A stretch of DNA of 64,000 nucleotides from an uncultured Eubacteriales bacterium (GTDB taxonomy: Bacteria > Bacillota > Clostridia > Peptostreptococcales > Anaerovoracaceae), in assembly GCA_902773665.1 (NCBI GenBank), contig CACYFF010000008.1, positions 1-64,000 of the forward strand, read 5' to 3'. How positions within the stretch are numbered: position 1 is the first letter of the stretch; every line of letters begins with the position of its first letter. The translations under genes were made by a program, and so were the position numbers. Shown here piece by piece: positions 54,324 through 62,139 of this stretch. The notes beneath the pieces were generated by a model that ran no database searches, had not been told where the DNA came from, and worked only from the letters and a program-made list of their open reading frames with translations.

Positions 54324-55715
54324 TTACATCAGCGAATCCGCCAGTTCCGCATAGGAACTTTCGCCCAGCAGTTCTCCTGCTGCCGCCAGGAAACGCGCTG
54401 TTTCCTTCAGTGTGTCCGCGGATGCGGGCACCGTCTGGATCTCGCCCTTATAGTGCCAGTATTCCGGCAGCGTTCCTTCCGCGAGGCGGGCCGCATAGAA
54501 GTCCGCCAGTGCACGGATCGCCGGTTCAAACGCGTCCTTGCCATACCGCTGCGCTGCGGTCACCAGGCGCTGTCCGATCTGTGCGTTCGCCCCCAGGTCT
54601 GCATATCCGTAACGGATGCCGTATTCGTTATACAGCTGCGTATCCTGGACCGGAACGTCAAAATAACCGTTCTCGTTGATGTTCTGTGCGATCTTGTACA
54701 GCTGGATAAAGGCCAGTTCCGAAGCAGTTCTGCTCTCTTCCGCCGCAAGCAGCAGATCGAGCTGCTCCGTATCGTCGCTGCGGTAATAATACCCTTCGCC
54801 GTAGGGCGTGTACCCTTCCGGAACGGATGCGTAATAGCCGTCCGACAGCCAGCGGAAACCGTTGCCCAGGCCCAGCCCCATCAGGATGAGTTCCTTTTCC
54901 GTATGATCCATGCCGGGGAGAAGTTCTCCGCTCTCCAGATCCACCAGAGGCTGGGAAGATTCCAGCGTCCAGTTCTGGCTCACCATGCCCTCCCGCACGT
55001 AATACGGCGAGATGATGTCCCAGCCGCCGCCCTGGCGGTTCGTATGGGACAGCAGCGTGAGTTCGTCCTTCGCCTCCCAGACGCCGTCGTCCACTTCCTC
55101 GTAGGTATAAAGCGGATCGAACAGAACGTAGTAGGCATCGTCGAAGACGAAGTACATCAGGGTATTCTGCGGAAGCTGCGTACCGCCGCGCAGGGTATTG
55201 ATCTGGCTCCATTCGCTCTTTTCCGTGTCGTAGAAATAGACCGAGCCGGATCTGTATTTATAGCGGGTGAACATCTTGAGCGTCTCCACGTCCAGGATGT
55301 CCAGCGTGTCTACGTATGGGAGCGTAACGTGGCGGAACACATCGCCGTTTTCAAACTCGAATTTTTCCTGTTCGAGCGTAATATCGCTGCCGACGCGCAG
55401 GTTATGGCTGTACGTGCCGTTTTCCAGAACGACGACGTCCGAATACTCCGCAGGATCTTCCAGGTAGAAGCGGTCCGCGTTGAACAGCCGCTGCATCAGG
55501 ATGACGTCGCCCTTTGCCTCCTGGATATCCTCCCAGTTGCGGAAGGTATTGATCGTGCGGCTCAGGGTGCCGCGTCCGAGATAGAGGGCAAGAACGATCA
55601 GGAGCACCCAGCCGATCTTGTTGTATTTGACGACAAATTCCATGAATTTGCCGCTCCTTTTCTTCTTGGGATCCTTATTGCTGTATTTGTTGTTATATCC
55701 GTAATCGTTGTTCAT
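54324..55715 (-). CDS. Single-pass membrane protein, unknown function
   Basis: 463 residues. Asn/Tyr/Lys-rich cytoplasmic start (NNDYGYNNKYSNKDPKKKR), one membrane helix (IGWVLLIVLALYLGRGTL), then a 400-residue acidic extracellular region without recognised motifs. The topology is type II. The ATG overlaps the pgeF stop by 4 nt (ATGA), so it is co-translated with pgeF. I cannot assign a function; an exported sensor or carbohydrate-related protein are possibilities without evidence. Confidence 0.7.
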   Translation of the reverse strand: MNNDYGYNNKYSNKDPKKKRSGKFMEFVVKYNKIGWVLLIVLALYLGRGTLSRTINTFRNWEDIQEAKGDVILMQRLFNADRFYLEDPAEYSDVVVLENGTYSHNLRVGSDITLEQEKFEFENGDVFRHVTLPYVDTLDILDVETLKMFTRYKYRSGSVYFYDTEKSEWSQINTLRGGTQLPQNTLMYFVFDDAYYVLFDPLYTYEEVDDGVWEAKDELTLLSHTNRQGGGWDIISPYYVREGMVSQNWTLESSQPLVDLESGELLPGMDHTEKELILMGLGLGNGFRWLSDGYYASVPEGYTPYGEGYYYRSDDTEQLDLLLAAEESRTASELAFIQLYKIAQNINENGYFDVPVQDTQLYNEYGIRYGYADLGANAQIGQRLVTAAQRYGKDAFEPAIRALADFYAARLAEGTLPEYWHYKGEIQTVPASADTLKETARFLAAAGELLGESSYAELADSLM

Positions 55716-56419
55716 TCCATCCTCTTTTCGATAAATGCCAGCATTCTCGTGCTGTCTTTACAGCGTCTGTATGACCAGAATTTCTCCGGTTCGCAGCAGG
55801 TGCAATGGGGCGATATTTCGATCTGCGTGACCCCTTCCAGCATCAGCAGTTCGGCGTTGACTCCCTTCAGATCCAGGCGGGGCCTTCCGCCGGGATGACA
55901 GTATACGTAGTCTTCCGCCCACCAGAACGCGTCCGTGAACTGCTCTGCCACGTCCGGACCGACCTCGAAGCAGCAGGCGCCGATCCCGGGACCGACCGCA
56001 GCTCTTATGTCCGCCGGATCGCATCCGTATGCACGGACCATGGTCCGCACCAGGGAAGCCGCGACGCCCTTCAACGTGCCCCGCCAGCCCGCGTGTGCCA
56101 CGCCGACGACGCCTTTGACCGGGTCACAGGTCCAGATCGGCACGCAATCGCCGTGTGTCGTCGTCAGATAGACGCCGGGCAGATCCGTGACCGCTCCGTC
56201 CGCGTCGTAGACGTCCAGATACCCTTCGTCGGTATCCGCCCGCAGCGGCGCGGCCCCTTCCGGCTGCATGCTCCGGATGACGGCGATCTCGCTGCCATGC
56301 ACCAGGGAAAGCCGCACGACCGGCGCTTTCTTCAGCAGTTCCGATCTATACACTTTTCCGTCCGCCGGTTTGCAGGTAAACCCTGCATCCACCGACAGGT
56401 CTTCAAAGATGCGAATCAT
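55712..56419 (-). CDS. pgeF: Polyphenol oxidase / purine nucleoside phosphorylase-like laccase-domain protein
   Basis: 235 residues of the YfiH/PgeF (laccase domain) family. Seen: YLTTTHGDCVPIWTCDPV, VGVAHAGWRGTLKGV (zinc-binding His residues and Cys), GPGIGACCFEVG. Members have zinc-dependent purine nucleoside phosphorylase/adenosine deaminase activity, and in E. coli affect peptidoglycan fidelity. No ribosome site: a TGGTATAAT box that overlaps the MATE stop codon ends 8 nt before the ATG, which indicates a leaderless message. Confidence 0.92.
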   Translation of the reverse strand: MIRIFEDLSVDAGFTCKPADGKVYRSELLKKAPVVRLSLVHGSEIAVIRSMQPEGAAPLRADTDEGYLDVYDADGAVTDLPGVYLTTTHGDCVPIWTCDPVKGVVGVAHAGWRGTLKGVAASLVRTMVRAYGCDPADIRAAVGPGIGACCFEVGPDVAEQFTDAFWWAEDYVYCHPGGRPRLDLKGVNAELLMLEGVTQIEISPHCTCCEPEKFWSYRRCKDSTRMLAFIEKRME

Positions 56420-56427
56420 AATAAAAT

Positions 56428-56436
56428 ATTATACCA
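56428..56436 (-). promoter_or_regulatory. Extended -10 promoter of pgeF, leaderless layout
   Basis: Minus strand TGGTATAAT, 8 bases before the pgeF ATG (56419). It lies in the last codons and stop of the MATE gene. Confidence 0.6.
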
Positions 56437-57838
56437 CATCGGCGGCCGCTTCGGAAGATTCCACACCCGTCAGCACGTTGATCCACTGTCCGCCGCGATA
56501 GCGGAAATAGCAGATGACGCCCTTTATCCCTTCGCCCAGATAGCACAGGAACATCGTCGTGCGCAGATCCGCATGGAACACGCGCACCGCGATGAGCATC
56601 GCCGGGATGATGAGCGCCCAGTTGCAGACCAGATCCACGACCATGGGGAACGTGGTGTCGCCGCCGGGCCGCAGCACGCCGCACATGATGATATAACACA
56701 TCATGCGCATGATGATGGTCCAGGCCGTAATGGAGAGGCCGGAGGACAGCACCTGATTCGTCGCTTCGTCGAAGTGATAGAACCCGATGAGGAACGGACT
56801 GATGAGCAGCATAAACAGCGACATCAACGCAGACAGTGCCACTCCCGTCCACAGGAACTGCACCGCAGACTTTTTCGCCCGCTTCAGATTCGCCTGGCCC
56901 AGCTGCTCCCCGATGAGCACCGCTGCCGCGCTGCCCACGCCGTAGAACACGGACTGGAAGCATTCGTTGACGATATTGATGACCTGTACCGCCGCTACTG
57001 CCGCCGTGCCGATCATGCCGTAGATGGACAGGTAGACAGTGCAGGTGACGCCCCACAGTCCGTCGGAGAACCCGACGGGGATCGCAGTCTTCAGGATGCG
57101 GTTTCGGAACTCCTTCGTATAACCGGAGAGTTCCGAAAGGTGCCGGAACGCCAGCGGATGATCTTTGACCGCATAGGAATAGATAATAAAAGCGGAGCAT
57201 TCGAAGACGCGGGAGAGCACCGTCGCAAAGGCAGCACCTTTGATACCCCAGGCCGGCGCGCCGAACTTGCCCCAGATAAACATGTAGTTGAGCAGCGAAT
57301 TGAGCAAAATGGCGCAGATGTCGATGATCGTTGCAGCCCGCAGCCGCTGAACGCAGCGGGACGACACCATAAAGCTGTAGCTGAGCATGGCCAGCGCATA
57401 GGACGGCGCGATGACCCGCAGATACTGCACGCCCAGGTCGATGACCTCGGGATCTCTGTCGATGAGCCAGATGATCTTCGGTGCGAAGAGTTCTCCCGCC
57501 AGCGTAAACAGCAGAGAAAACGCGATGGACGCCCGGTAGATGACGCCGAGCACCTTCCGTATGGTCTCGATATCCCGGATACCCCAGTATTGGGAGATGA
57601 ACGCCCCTGACCCGCTGAGGAAGCCGTACATGAAGTTGAACAGGACGATCGCCACCATGGAAGCAGCGCCGGAAGCCGCAAGAGGCGCGACGCCCATGCG
57701 GCCCACCATGGCGGTATCCACGATGCCCATGGCGCAGCCTAACAGATTCTGCAGCGTGATCGGCAGCACGATGGCGAATATTTTCTTCAGATAGGAGCCG
57801 CGGGACTCGCCGCTCAGTGCGTTAGGATTGGAATTCAT
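56429..57838 (-). CDS. MATE-family efflux transporter
   Basis: 469 residues, about 12 membrane helices in two homologous MatE halves (VLPITLQNLLGCAMGIVDTA and, in the second half, PVGFSDGLWGVTCTVYLSIYG). Cation/drug antiporter of the NorM/DinF group; substrate unknown. The start is uncertain: the ATG at 57838 is 16 nt after GGAGG, while a TTG at 57850 is 5 nt after it. That GGAGG is the 3' arm of the terminator of the upstream ribosomal operon. Confidence 0.9.
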   Translation of the reverse strand: MNSNPNALSGESRGSYLKKIFAIVLPITLQNLLGCAMGIVDTAMVGRMGVAPLAASGAASMVAIVLFNFMYGFLSGSGAFISQYWGIRDIETIRKVLGVIYRASIAFSLLFTLAGELFAPKIIWLIDRDPEVIDLGVQYLRVIAPSYALAMLSYSFMVSSRCVQRLRAATIIDICAILLNSLLNYMFIWGKFGAPAWGIKGAAFATVLSRVFECSAFIIYSYAVKDHPLAFRHLSELSGYTKEFRNRILKTAIPVGFSDGLWGVTCTVYLSIYGMIGTAAVAAVQVINIVNECFQSVFYGVGSAAAVLIGEQLGQANLKRAKKSAVQFLWTGVALSALMSLFMLLISPFLIGFYHFDEATNQVLSSGLSITAWTIIMRMMCYIIMCGVLRPGGDTTFPMVVDLVCNWALIIPAMLIAVRVFHADLRTTMFLCYLGEGIKGVICYFRYRGGQWINVLTGVESSEAAADVV

Positions 57839-57848
57839 CAGTAGTCTC

Positions 57849-57878
57849 AAAAAAACCTCCGGACGAAACGGCCGGAGG
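57849..57878 (-). terminator. Terminator of infC-rpmI-rplT
   Basis: 7-bp stem CCTCCGG / CCGGAGG (57856-57862 with 57872-57878), 9-nt loop, then seven T on the minus strand. About 28 nt past the rplT stop. Confidence 0.88.
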
Positions 57879-57905
57879 GATGATAGTTTTCTTGGAAAGG
57901 AAGGC

Positions 57906-58259
57906 TTACAGCGCAGCCTTGGCAGCGTCCACCATCTTGGTGAAGCCTGCGGGATCGTGGATAGCCATTTCGGACAGCATCTTTCTGTTGACTTCGATAC
58001 CGGCCTTCTTCAGACCGTTCATCAGTCTGCTGTAGGAGATGTCGTTGGCTCTCGCCGCTGCGTTGATGCGGGCGATCCAGAGTCTTCTGTATTCTCTCTT
58101 CTTGAGCTTGCGGCCCATCTGAGCGCTGCGCAGAGATCTCATGACAGCGGGATTGGCTGCGGAAAAGATCTTATGCTTGGAACCGTAGAAGCCTTTTGCC
58201 AGCTTCAGGATCTTCTTATGCTTTCTCTTGGCGTTCATGCCCTTCTTAACTCTTGCCAT
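57906..58259 (-). CDS. rplT: 50S ribosomal protein L20
   Basis: 117 residues, standard. Basic, helical N-terminus ([20 protein letters not shown]), then [32 protein letters not shown] and the C-terminal [17 protein letters not shown] region. An early 50S assembly protein and, in Firmicutes, the repressor of its own infC-rpmI-rplT operon through the leader RNA. AGGAGG site. Confidence 0.98.
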   Translation of the reverse strand: MARVKKGMNAKRKHKKILKLAKGFYGSKHKIFSAANPAVMRSLRSAQMGRKLKKREYRRLWIARINAAARANDISYSRLMNGLKKAGIEVNRKMLSEMAIHDPAGFTKMVDAAKAAL

Positions 58260-58272
58260 TGTCTCTTACCTC

Positions 58273-58476
58273 CTACTTTCCTACTAATACGCTCTTGATT
58301 CTCTTGTGGTCGGCATGGCCGAGAATCGTGGACTGGCGAAGGCCTCTTTTTCTCTTGGCGGTCTTCTTGGTAAGGATATGGCTCTTATACGCCTTATTTC
58401 TCTTAACTTTGCCGGTTCCGGTAAGCTTGAATCTCTTCATTGCCCCTCTGTGGGACTTCATCTTGTTCTTTGCCAT
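58273..58476 (-). CDS. rpmI: 50S ribosomal protein L35
   Basis: 67 residues, very basic: [20 protein letters not shown] and [13 protein letters not shown] are the family signatures. Between infC and rplT, as in nearly all bacteria. GGAAGGAAG site. Confidence 0.97.
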   Translation of the reverse strand: MAKNKMKSHRGAMKRFKLTGTGKVKRNKAYKSHILTKKTAKRKRGLRQSTILGHADHKRIKSVLVGK

Positions 58477-58514
58477 GATTTACTTCCTTCCTGTTATTCT
58501 TCAGCGTCTGCCCG

Positions 58515-59102
58515 CTATTCTTCCGGAGCATTTTCCGCCGCAGCCTTTTCGGCTGCCTGCTTCTTTGCCTTCGCGATCTTTTCCTTTTCGCGCTCGGATT
58601 TGGGCGCGATGGTCATGGACATGTTGCGGCCTTCCAGTTTGGGAGCCCGTTCCAGATTGCCCAGTTCCGCAAAAAGACCGGCAAAGTTCAGCATGGTCTC
58701 TTCTCCTTTTTTGACGTAGCCCATTTCGCGGCCGCGGAAGCGCATGCTGATCTTGACCTTGTCGCCGCCTTCCAGGAACTTGGCGACAAGTTTCGCCTTC
58801 GTTTCCAGGTCGTGCTCTTCGGTGAAGATGCCGAGGCGCATTTCCTTGACTTCCATGGTCTTCTGCTTCTTGCGCGCTTCTTTTTCCTTCTTCTGCTGCT
58901 CGTAACGGTACTTACCGTAATCCATGATGCGGCAGACAGGGGGAGCGGCATTGGGAGAGATATTCACCAGGTCCAGATTCGCTTCGGCAGCTTTGGCCAG
59001 CGCTTCCTGAATGGGTACGATACCCACCTGGGTTCCTTCCGCGTCGATCAGGCGGACCTCTTTTGCACGAATTTCTTCGTTGATAAGGCTTTCCTTGCTA
59101 AT
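58515..59102 (-). CDS. infC: Translation initiation factor IF-3 (ATT start)
   Basis: Prevents 70S reassociation and proofreads initiation. 195 residues: N-terminal domain LINEEIRAKEVRLIDAEGTQ, MDYGKYRYEQQKKEKEARKK linker and C-terminal domain with MRFRGREMGY, plus an Ala/Lys/Glu tail. There is no ATG, GTG or TTG at the right place. GGAGG lies 8 nt before ATT at 59102, followed by Ser-Lys-Glu-Ser. infC genes famously start at AUU so that IF-3 limits its own synthesis, so I choose this codon. Confidence 0.93.
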   Translation of the reverse strand: MSKESLINEEIRAKEVRLIDAEGTQVGIVPIQEALAKAAEANLDLVNISPNAAPPVCRIMDYGKYRYEQQKKEKEARKKQKTMEVKEMRLGIFTEEHDLETKAKLVAKFLEGGDKVKISMRFRGREMGYVKKGEETMLNFAGLFAELGNLERAPKLEGRNMSMTIAPKSEREKEKIAKAKKQAAEKAAAENAPEE

Positions 59103-59236
59103 TGCTTTATCCTCCGGTAAAAAAATAAAGAGCGGACGCAAATTTCCGCTCCAAAAATCGCCATCAGCTGACAATTTACTGTGTTGACCTTTTCGGCACT
59201 GCCTGAAGGTGAGAAGCGGACTTCTGCTTAGTACTC
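59103..59236 (-). ncRNA. infC operon leader (L20-type autoregulatory leader)
   Basis: About 134-nt untranslated leader between the promoter and infC. It contains AGAAGTCCGCTTCTCACC and AAGGTCAACA, segments that recur in Firmicutes infC leaders as I remember them. It ends with an intrinsic terminator 16 nt before the start codon. The expected control is L20-dependent premature termination. Confidence 0.75.
59119..59151 (-). terminator. Attenuator terminator in the infC leader
   Basis: Stem GAGCGGA / TCCGCTC (59130-59136 with 59145-59151), 8-nt loop, then TTTATTTTTTT on the minus strand, directly before the GGAGG site. Confidence 0.9.
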
Positions 59237-59241
59237 AAATA

Positions 59242-59270
59242 GTATATAGGGGCACGGTGGGCATGTCAAG
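59242..59270 (-). promoter_or_regulatory. infC operon promoter
   Basis: Minus strand: -35 TTGACA (59265-59270), 17-bp spacer, -10 TATACT (59242-59247). Near-consensus, as expected for a ribosomal operon. Confidence 0.9.
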
Positions 59271-59312
59271 CGCAATTTTCAACATTTTTCGCGCTATTTA
59301 ATCCATCCCTGC

Positions 59313-59957
59313 CTAGTGTAGATAACGGAACACGCCCTTGACGAGACCGATGATCTTACAGTCGTCGACGATGATGGGCTCCATCTCGGAATTTCTGGGC
59401 TGCAGGCGGATGTGGCCGTTCTCTTTATAGAATGCCTTTACCGTCGCTTCGCTCTCCATGCCGTCGATCTGCGCGACGACGATGTCGCCGTTGTTCGCCG
59501 TATCCTGCTGCTGCACCAGCAGATAGTCGCCGTCGAAGATGCCGGCTTCGATCATGGACTGTCCGTGGACCGTGAGCATAAAGTTCGTACCCTTGCCGAT
59601 AAACCGGCTGGGCATGGGGAAGCTGTCCTCGATGTTCTGCTCCGCCAGGATGGGCGTGCCTGCCGCGATGCGTCCGATGACCGGAAGATCGACGATATCG
59701 TCTCTCTCTTCGACGATGCTGCGCACGTTGGACTGGGGCTGTTCGCTGCCGACGATATCCATGGCGCGGCGCTTGCCAGCCTGCTTTTTGATGAAACCCT
59801 TCTCTTCGAGAGAGACGATAGCTTTATGTACAGTGGACGTGGATCTGATCCCCAGAGCCGCCGCGATGTCGCGCACGGTGGGAGGATAGCCCCACTTTGT
59901 CACGTATTCTTTCATATAATCCAGGATCTTCTGTTCGCGATCGGAAAGATTGCTCAT
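59313..59957 (-). CDS. lexA: SOS repressor LexA
   Basis: 214 residues. N-terminal winged helix (REQKILDYMKEYVTKWGYPP, VRDIAAALGIRSTSTVHKAI), Ala-Gly self-cleavage site in GRIAAGTPILAEQ, catalytic Ser in TVHGQSMIEAGIFDGDY and Lys in EATVKAFYKE. AAGGAGA site. A LexA box overlaps its -35, so it represses itself. Confidence 0.98.
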   Translation of the reverse strand: MSNLSDREQKILDYMKEYVTKWGYPPTVRDIAAALGIRSTSTVHKAIVSLEEKGFIKKQAGKRRAMDIVGSEQPQSNVRSIVEERDDIVDLPVIGRIAAGTPILAEQNIEDSFPMPSRFIGKGTNFMLTVHGQSMIEAGIFDGDYLLVQQQDTANNGDIVVAQIDGMESEATVKAFYKENGHIRLQPRNSEMEPIIVDDCKIIGLVKGVFRYLH

Positions 59958-60016
59958 TTTTGGTCTCCTTCTTTGCTAAATGTGAATAGACGAATCCCTA
60001 ACTCTAATCTATAATT

Positions 60017-60045
60017 AATATAACACAGGATATTGTTGTTGTAAA
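60017..60045 (-). promoter_or_regulatory. lexA promoter
   Basis: Minus strand: -35 TTTACA (60040-60045), 17-bp spacer, -10 TATATT (60017-60022). Confidence 0.78.
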
Positions 60046-60055
60046 CATATGTTCG
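60042..60055. promoter_or_regulatory. LexA (DinR-type) box
   Basis: On the minus strand CGAACATATGTTTA, matching the Firmicutes SOS box CGAAC-N4-GTTCG in the first half and GTTTA in the second. It overlaps the lexA -35 and lies 34 nt before the divergent lipoprotein start, so it could affect both genes. Confidence 0.85.
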
Positions 60056-60089
60056 CAACTTTTTTAATAGATGTAGGGGGTATTGTTGT

Positions 60090-61772
60090 ATGAGGAAATT
60101 GCTGTGCGTCATCGTCTGTCTGTCGATGCTCGCGGGTCTTTGCGCCTGCACGCACACTGCAGAAGTTCCCGAAACCGTCCCCGAGATCTCCGACGAAGAC
60201 CTTTACACCGTGGACATGGAGGAAAAAGCGTGGCCCGTCATTGACGGATCCGCCGCCTTCCTCCCCTATTACACCGCTGCAGCGGCCCGTCTGCTGGAGG
60301 TGAGCGAAGAAGAAGCCTCCCGCTCCGTGCGCTGTTCCACGACCGAATTCGCCTATACCGATCTGATCTATGGCGACGCGGATCTCGCGTTCTGCTTCCT
60401 CCCTTCCGAAACGATCGCCCGCCTCGCTTCCCATGAGGGGGTCACGCTGGCTTGCTACCCCGTCCTCAACGAAGCCTTCGTTTTCTGTGTAAGCCCGGAC
60501 AATCCCGTGGAAGATCTTACGCTGCAGCAGCTGCACGATATCTACGCAGGAAAGATCACGAACTGGAGCGAAGTCGGTGGAGACGACGAAGCCATCCTGC
60601 CCTTCCAGCTCACGGAAGGAAACAGCGGCCGGGAAGCCATGTCGCGTTTCGTCATTCCGGAATACGAGCTGATGGAAGCGCCCAGCATCCTGCTGCCCGG
60701 CACCATGGGAGAGGAAGGCGACGTGACCGCCGTCTACGATGGATCGAAGGGTGCGCTGGGCTATGGCTATCTGCATGCCATGCAGATCTTAAATGAAGGA
60801 CTGGACTATAAACTGATCAGCATCGACGGTATCGCGCCAACGGAGGAGAATATCCTCAGCGGCGCTTACCCCTTCATTTCGCAGGTCTGCGCCGTCATAA
60901 GAGGCGGCGAGGAAGAGACTGCCGCAGGCCGGTTCGCCCAGTGGTGCGCATGGCCTTTGGGACAGGCCCTTGCAAAGGAAAAAGGCTATATCCCCAACAT
61001 GCCGGTGGAAGAAAAAGAGACCGCCGGTGAAGAAACGGAGCAGGCGCCTCCTACGGAACATGCGGAAGTTTCCCTCTCCGGAAAGACCGCCGCATTGCAG
61101 AGAAACGACCTCGCCGTGGCATACAGCGTCTATCAGGAAGATGACCGCATCTATGCCATGGGAGCCGAAGTTCGCGGATTTGCCGACAGCAACGTGGAAA
61201 AGGCGGTAAACGAACGGATCCGCAGCAAGCTGGACCGCCTCTGCGACCCCGCCTACCTTCCCGATCTTCAGGGGATCGAGACCTATAAGGCAGCCGGCCT
61301 TGCGCCCGAAAGCTGCCGCTACAAGACCGTCTACACCCGCGTGACCGCATCCAGCAGCGACCTGCTCTCCATCGTCTTCACCTGCAGCATGGACTGCGAA
61401 GTGCCCGCAGGAAAAGACGGCAAAACGCAGACGCTGTTCTTCAACGTATGCGAGACCATGAACATCGACCCGGCAACGGGGAAAGACGTTCTGATCTCGG
61501 CTTTCGCCCCGCTCGCTTCGCTGGACGGGCAGACCGGGCAATACCTGCGTCAGAACGCGGACACGGTCTATCAGGACGAGGACACGTTCGGTCCCCCGGA
61601 AGGCGCGGCGCCGGCCGGTGTGCGGGTCACCGCCTTCCCTGGTCTTAACCACACCCAGAAATATTATCTGGACGCGGCGGCCGGCACGCTCTATCTCGTC
61701 CTCGACGTCGAAACGCCCTGGGCGGTGACCGGAACAGACTTCAGCTGCCTCCCCATCGAACTGTCGAAATAG
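60090..61772 (+). CDS. Phosphate-binding (PstS-like) lipoprotein with extra C-terminal domain
   Basis: 560 residues. Lipoprotein signal RKLLCVIVCLSMLAGLCAC. Residues about 45-305 resemble PstS-type periplasmic binding proteins: DGSAAFLPYYTAAA, DLAFCFLPSETIARL, LQQLHDIYAGKITNWSEVGG, EGNSGREAMSRFVI and GALGYGYLHAM. The C-terminal 250 residues, after a Glu/Pro-rich linker, form an unassigned domain containing RNDLAVAYSVYQEDDRIYAM. No pst transporter genes are adjacent. GGGGG site 8 nt before the ATG. It is divergent from lexA over a shared SOS box. Confidence 0.75.
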   Translation: MRKLLCVIVCLSMLAGLCACTHTAEVPETVPEISDEDLYTVDMEEKAWPVIDGSAAFLPYYTAAAARLLEVSEEEASRSVRCSTTEFAYTDLIYGDADLAFCFLPSETIARLASHEGVTLACYPVLNEAFVFCVSPDNPVEDLTLQQLHDIYAGKITNWSEVGGDDEAILPFQLTEGNSGREAMSRFVIPEYELMEAPSILLPGTMGEEGDVTAVYDGSKGALGYGYLHAMQILNEGLDYKLISIDGIAPTEENILSGAYPFISQVCAVIRGGEEETAAGRFAQWCAWPLGQALAKEKGYIPNMPVEEKETAGEETEQAPPTEHAEVSLSGKTAALQRNDLAVAYSVYQEDDRIYAMGAEVRGFADSNVEKAVNERIRSKLDRLCDPAYLPDLQGIETYKAAGLAPESCRYKTVYTRVTASSSDLLSIVFTCSMDCEVPAGKDGKTQTLFFNVCETMNIDPATGKDVLISAFAPLASLDGQTGQYLRQNADTVYQDEDTFGPPEGAAPAGVRVTAFPGLNHTQKYYLDAAAGTLYLVLDVETPWAVTGTDFSCLPIELSK

Positions 61773-61781
61773 CTGAAATAC

Positions 61782-61820
61782 AGGACTTTTTCTCTTTTCG
61801 GGAAAAAGTCCTTGCTTTTC
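61782..61820 (+). terminator. Terminator after the PstS-like gene
   Basis: Stem AGGACTTTTT / AAAAAGTCCT (61782-61791 with 61803-61812), then TGCTTTTC. Confidence 0.8.
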
Positions 61821-61861
61821 TGTTTCTGTTGCGCTAATATATTTGTGTTGACTTCAAATAC

Positions 61862-61938
61862 GCGACATTAGCTCAGTTGGTTAGAGCGCCTGCTTGACGT
61901 GCAGGAGGTCACAGGTTCGAGTCCTGTATGGCGCACCA
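61862..61938 (+). tRNA. tRNA-Val (anticodon GAC), acceptor mismatch
   Basis: 77 nt with encoded CCA. Anticodon loop TTGACGT gives GAC; D arm GCTC/GAGC; T loop TTCGAGT. The acceptor stem GCGACAT / ATGGCGC has an A-G mismatch at position 4-69; a C at position 4 would restore it. Reads GUC/GUU. Confidence 0.92.
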
Positions 61939-61941
61939 ACG

Positions 61942-61978
61942 AGACCCGGACTGCAAGGCAGCCCGGGTCTTTCCTTTT
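61942..61978 (+). terminator. Terminator after tRNA-Val
   Basis: Stem AGACCCGG / CCGGGTCT (61942-61949 with 61963-61970) with an inner CTGC/GCAG stem, then TTCCTTTT. Confidence 0.85.
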
Positions 61979-62139
61979 CTCTGCAGATCGTCGTATAACA
62001 AGCTTCTGTTAACCACAAAGACCACCACTTCTTGTGTTTTTCCGCAAAAATTTTCAAAAAAATATACACTATCCTGTAATGTGATATATAATAGAATAAA
62101 TTGTAATTAGAGATCTATTTGCATAAGGAGGAAGCCACT

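Noticed and set aside
55805-57610. 601-codon plus-strand open frame
   Set aside because: Antisense to pgeF and the MATE gene, with a low-complexity Arg/His/Asp composition.
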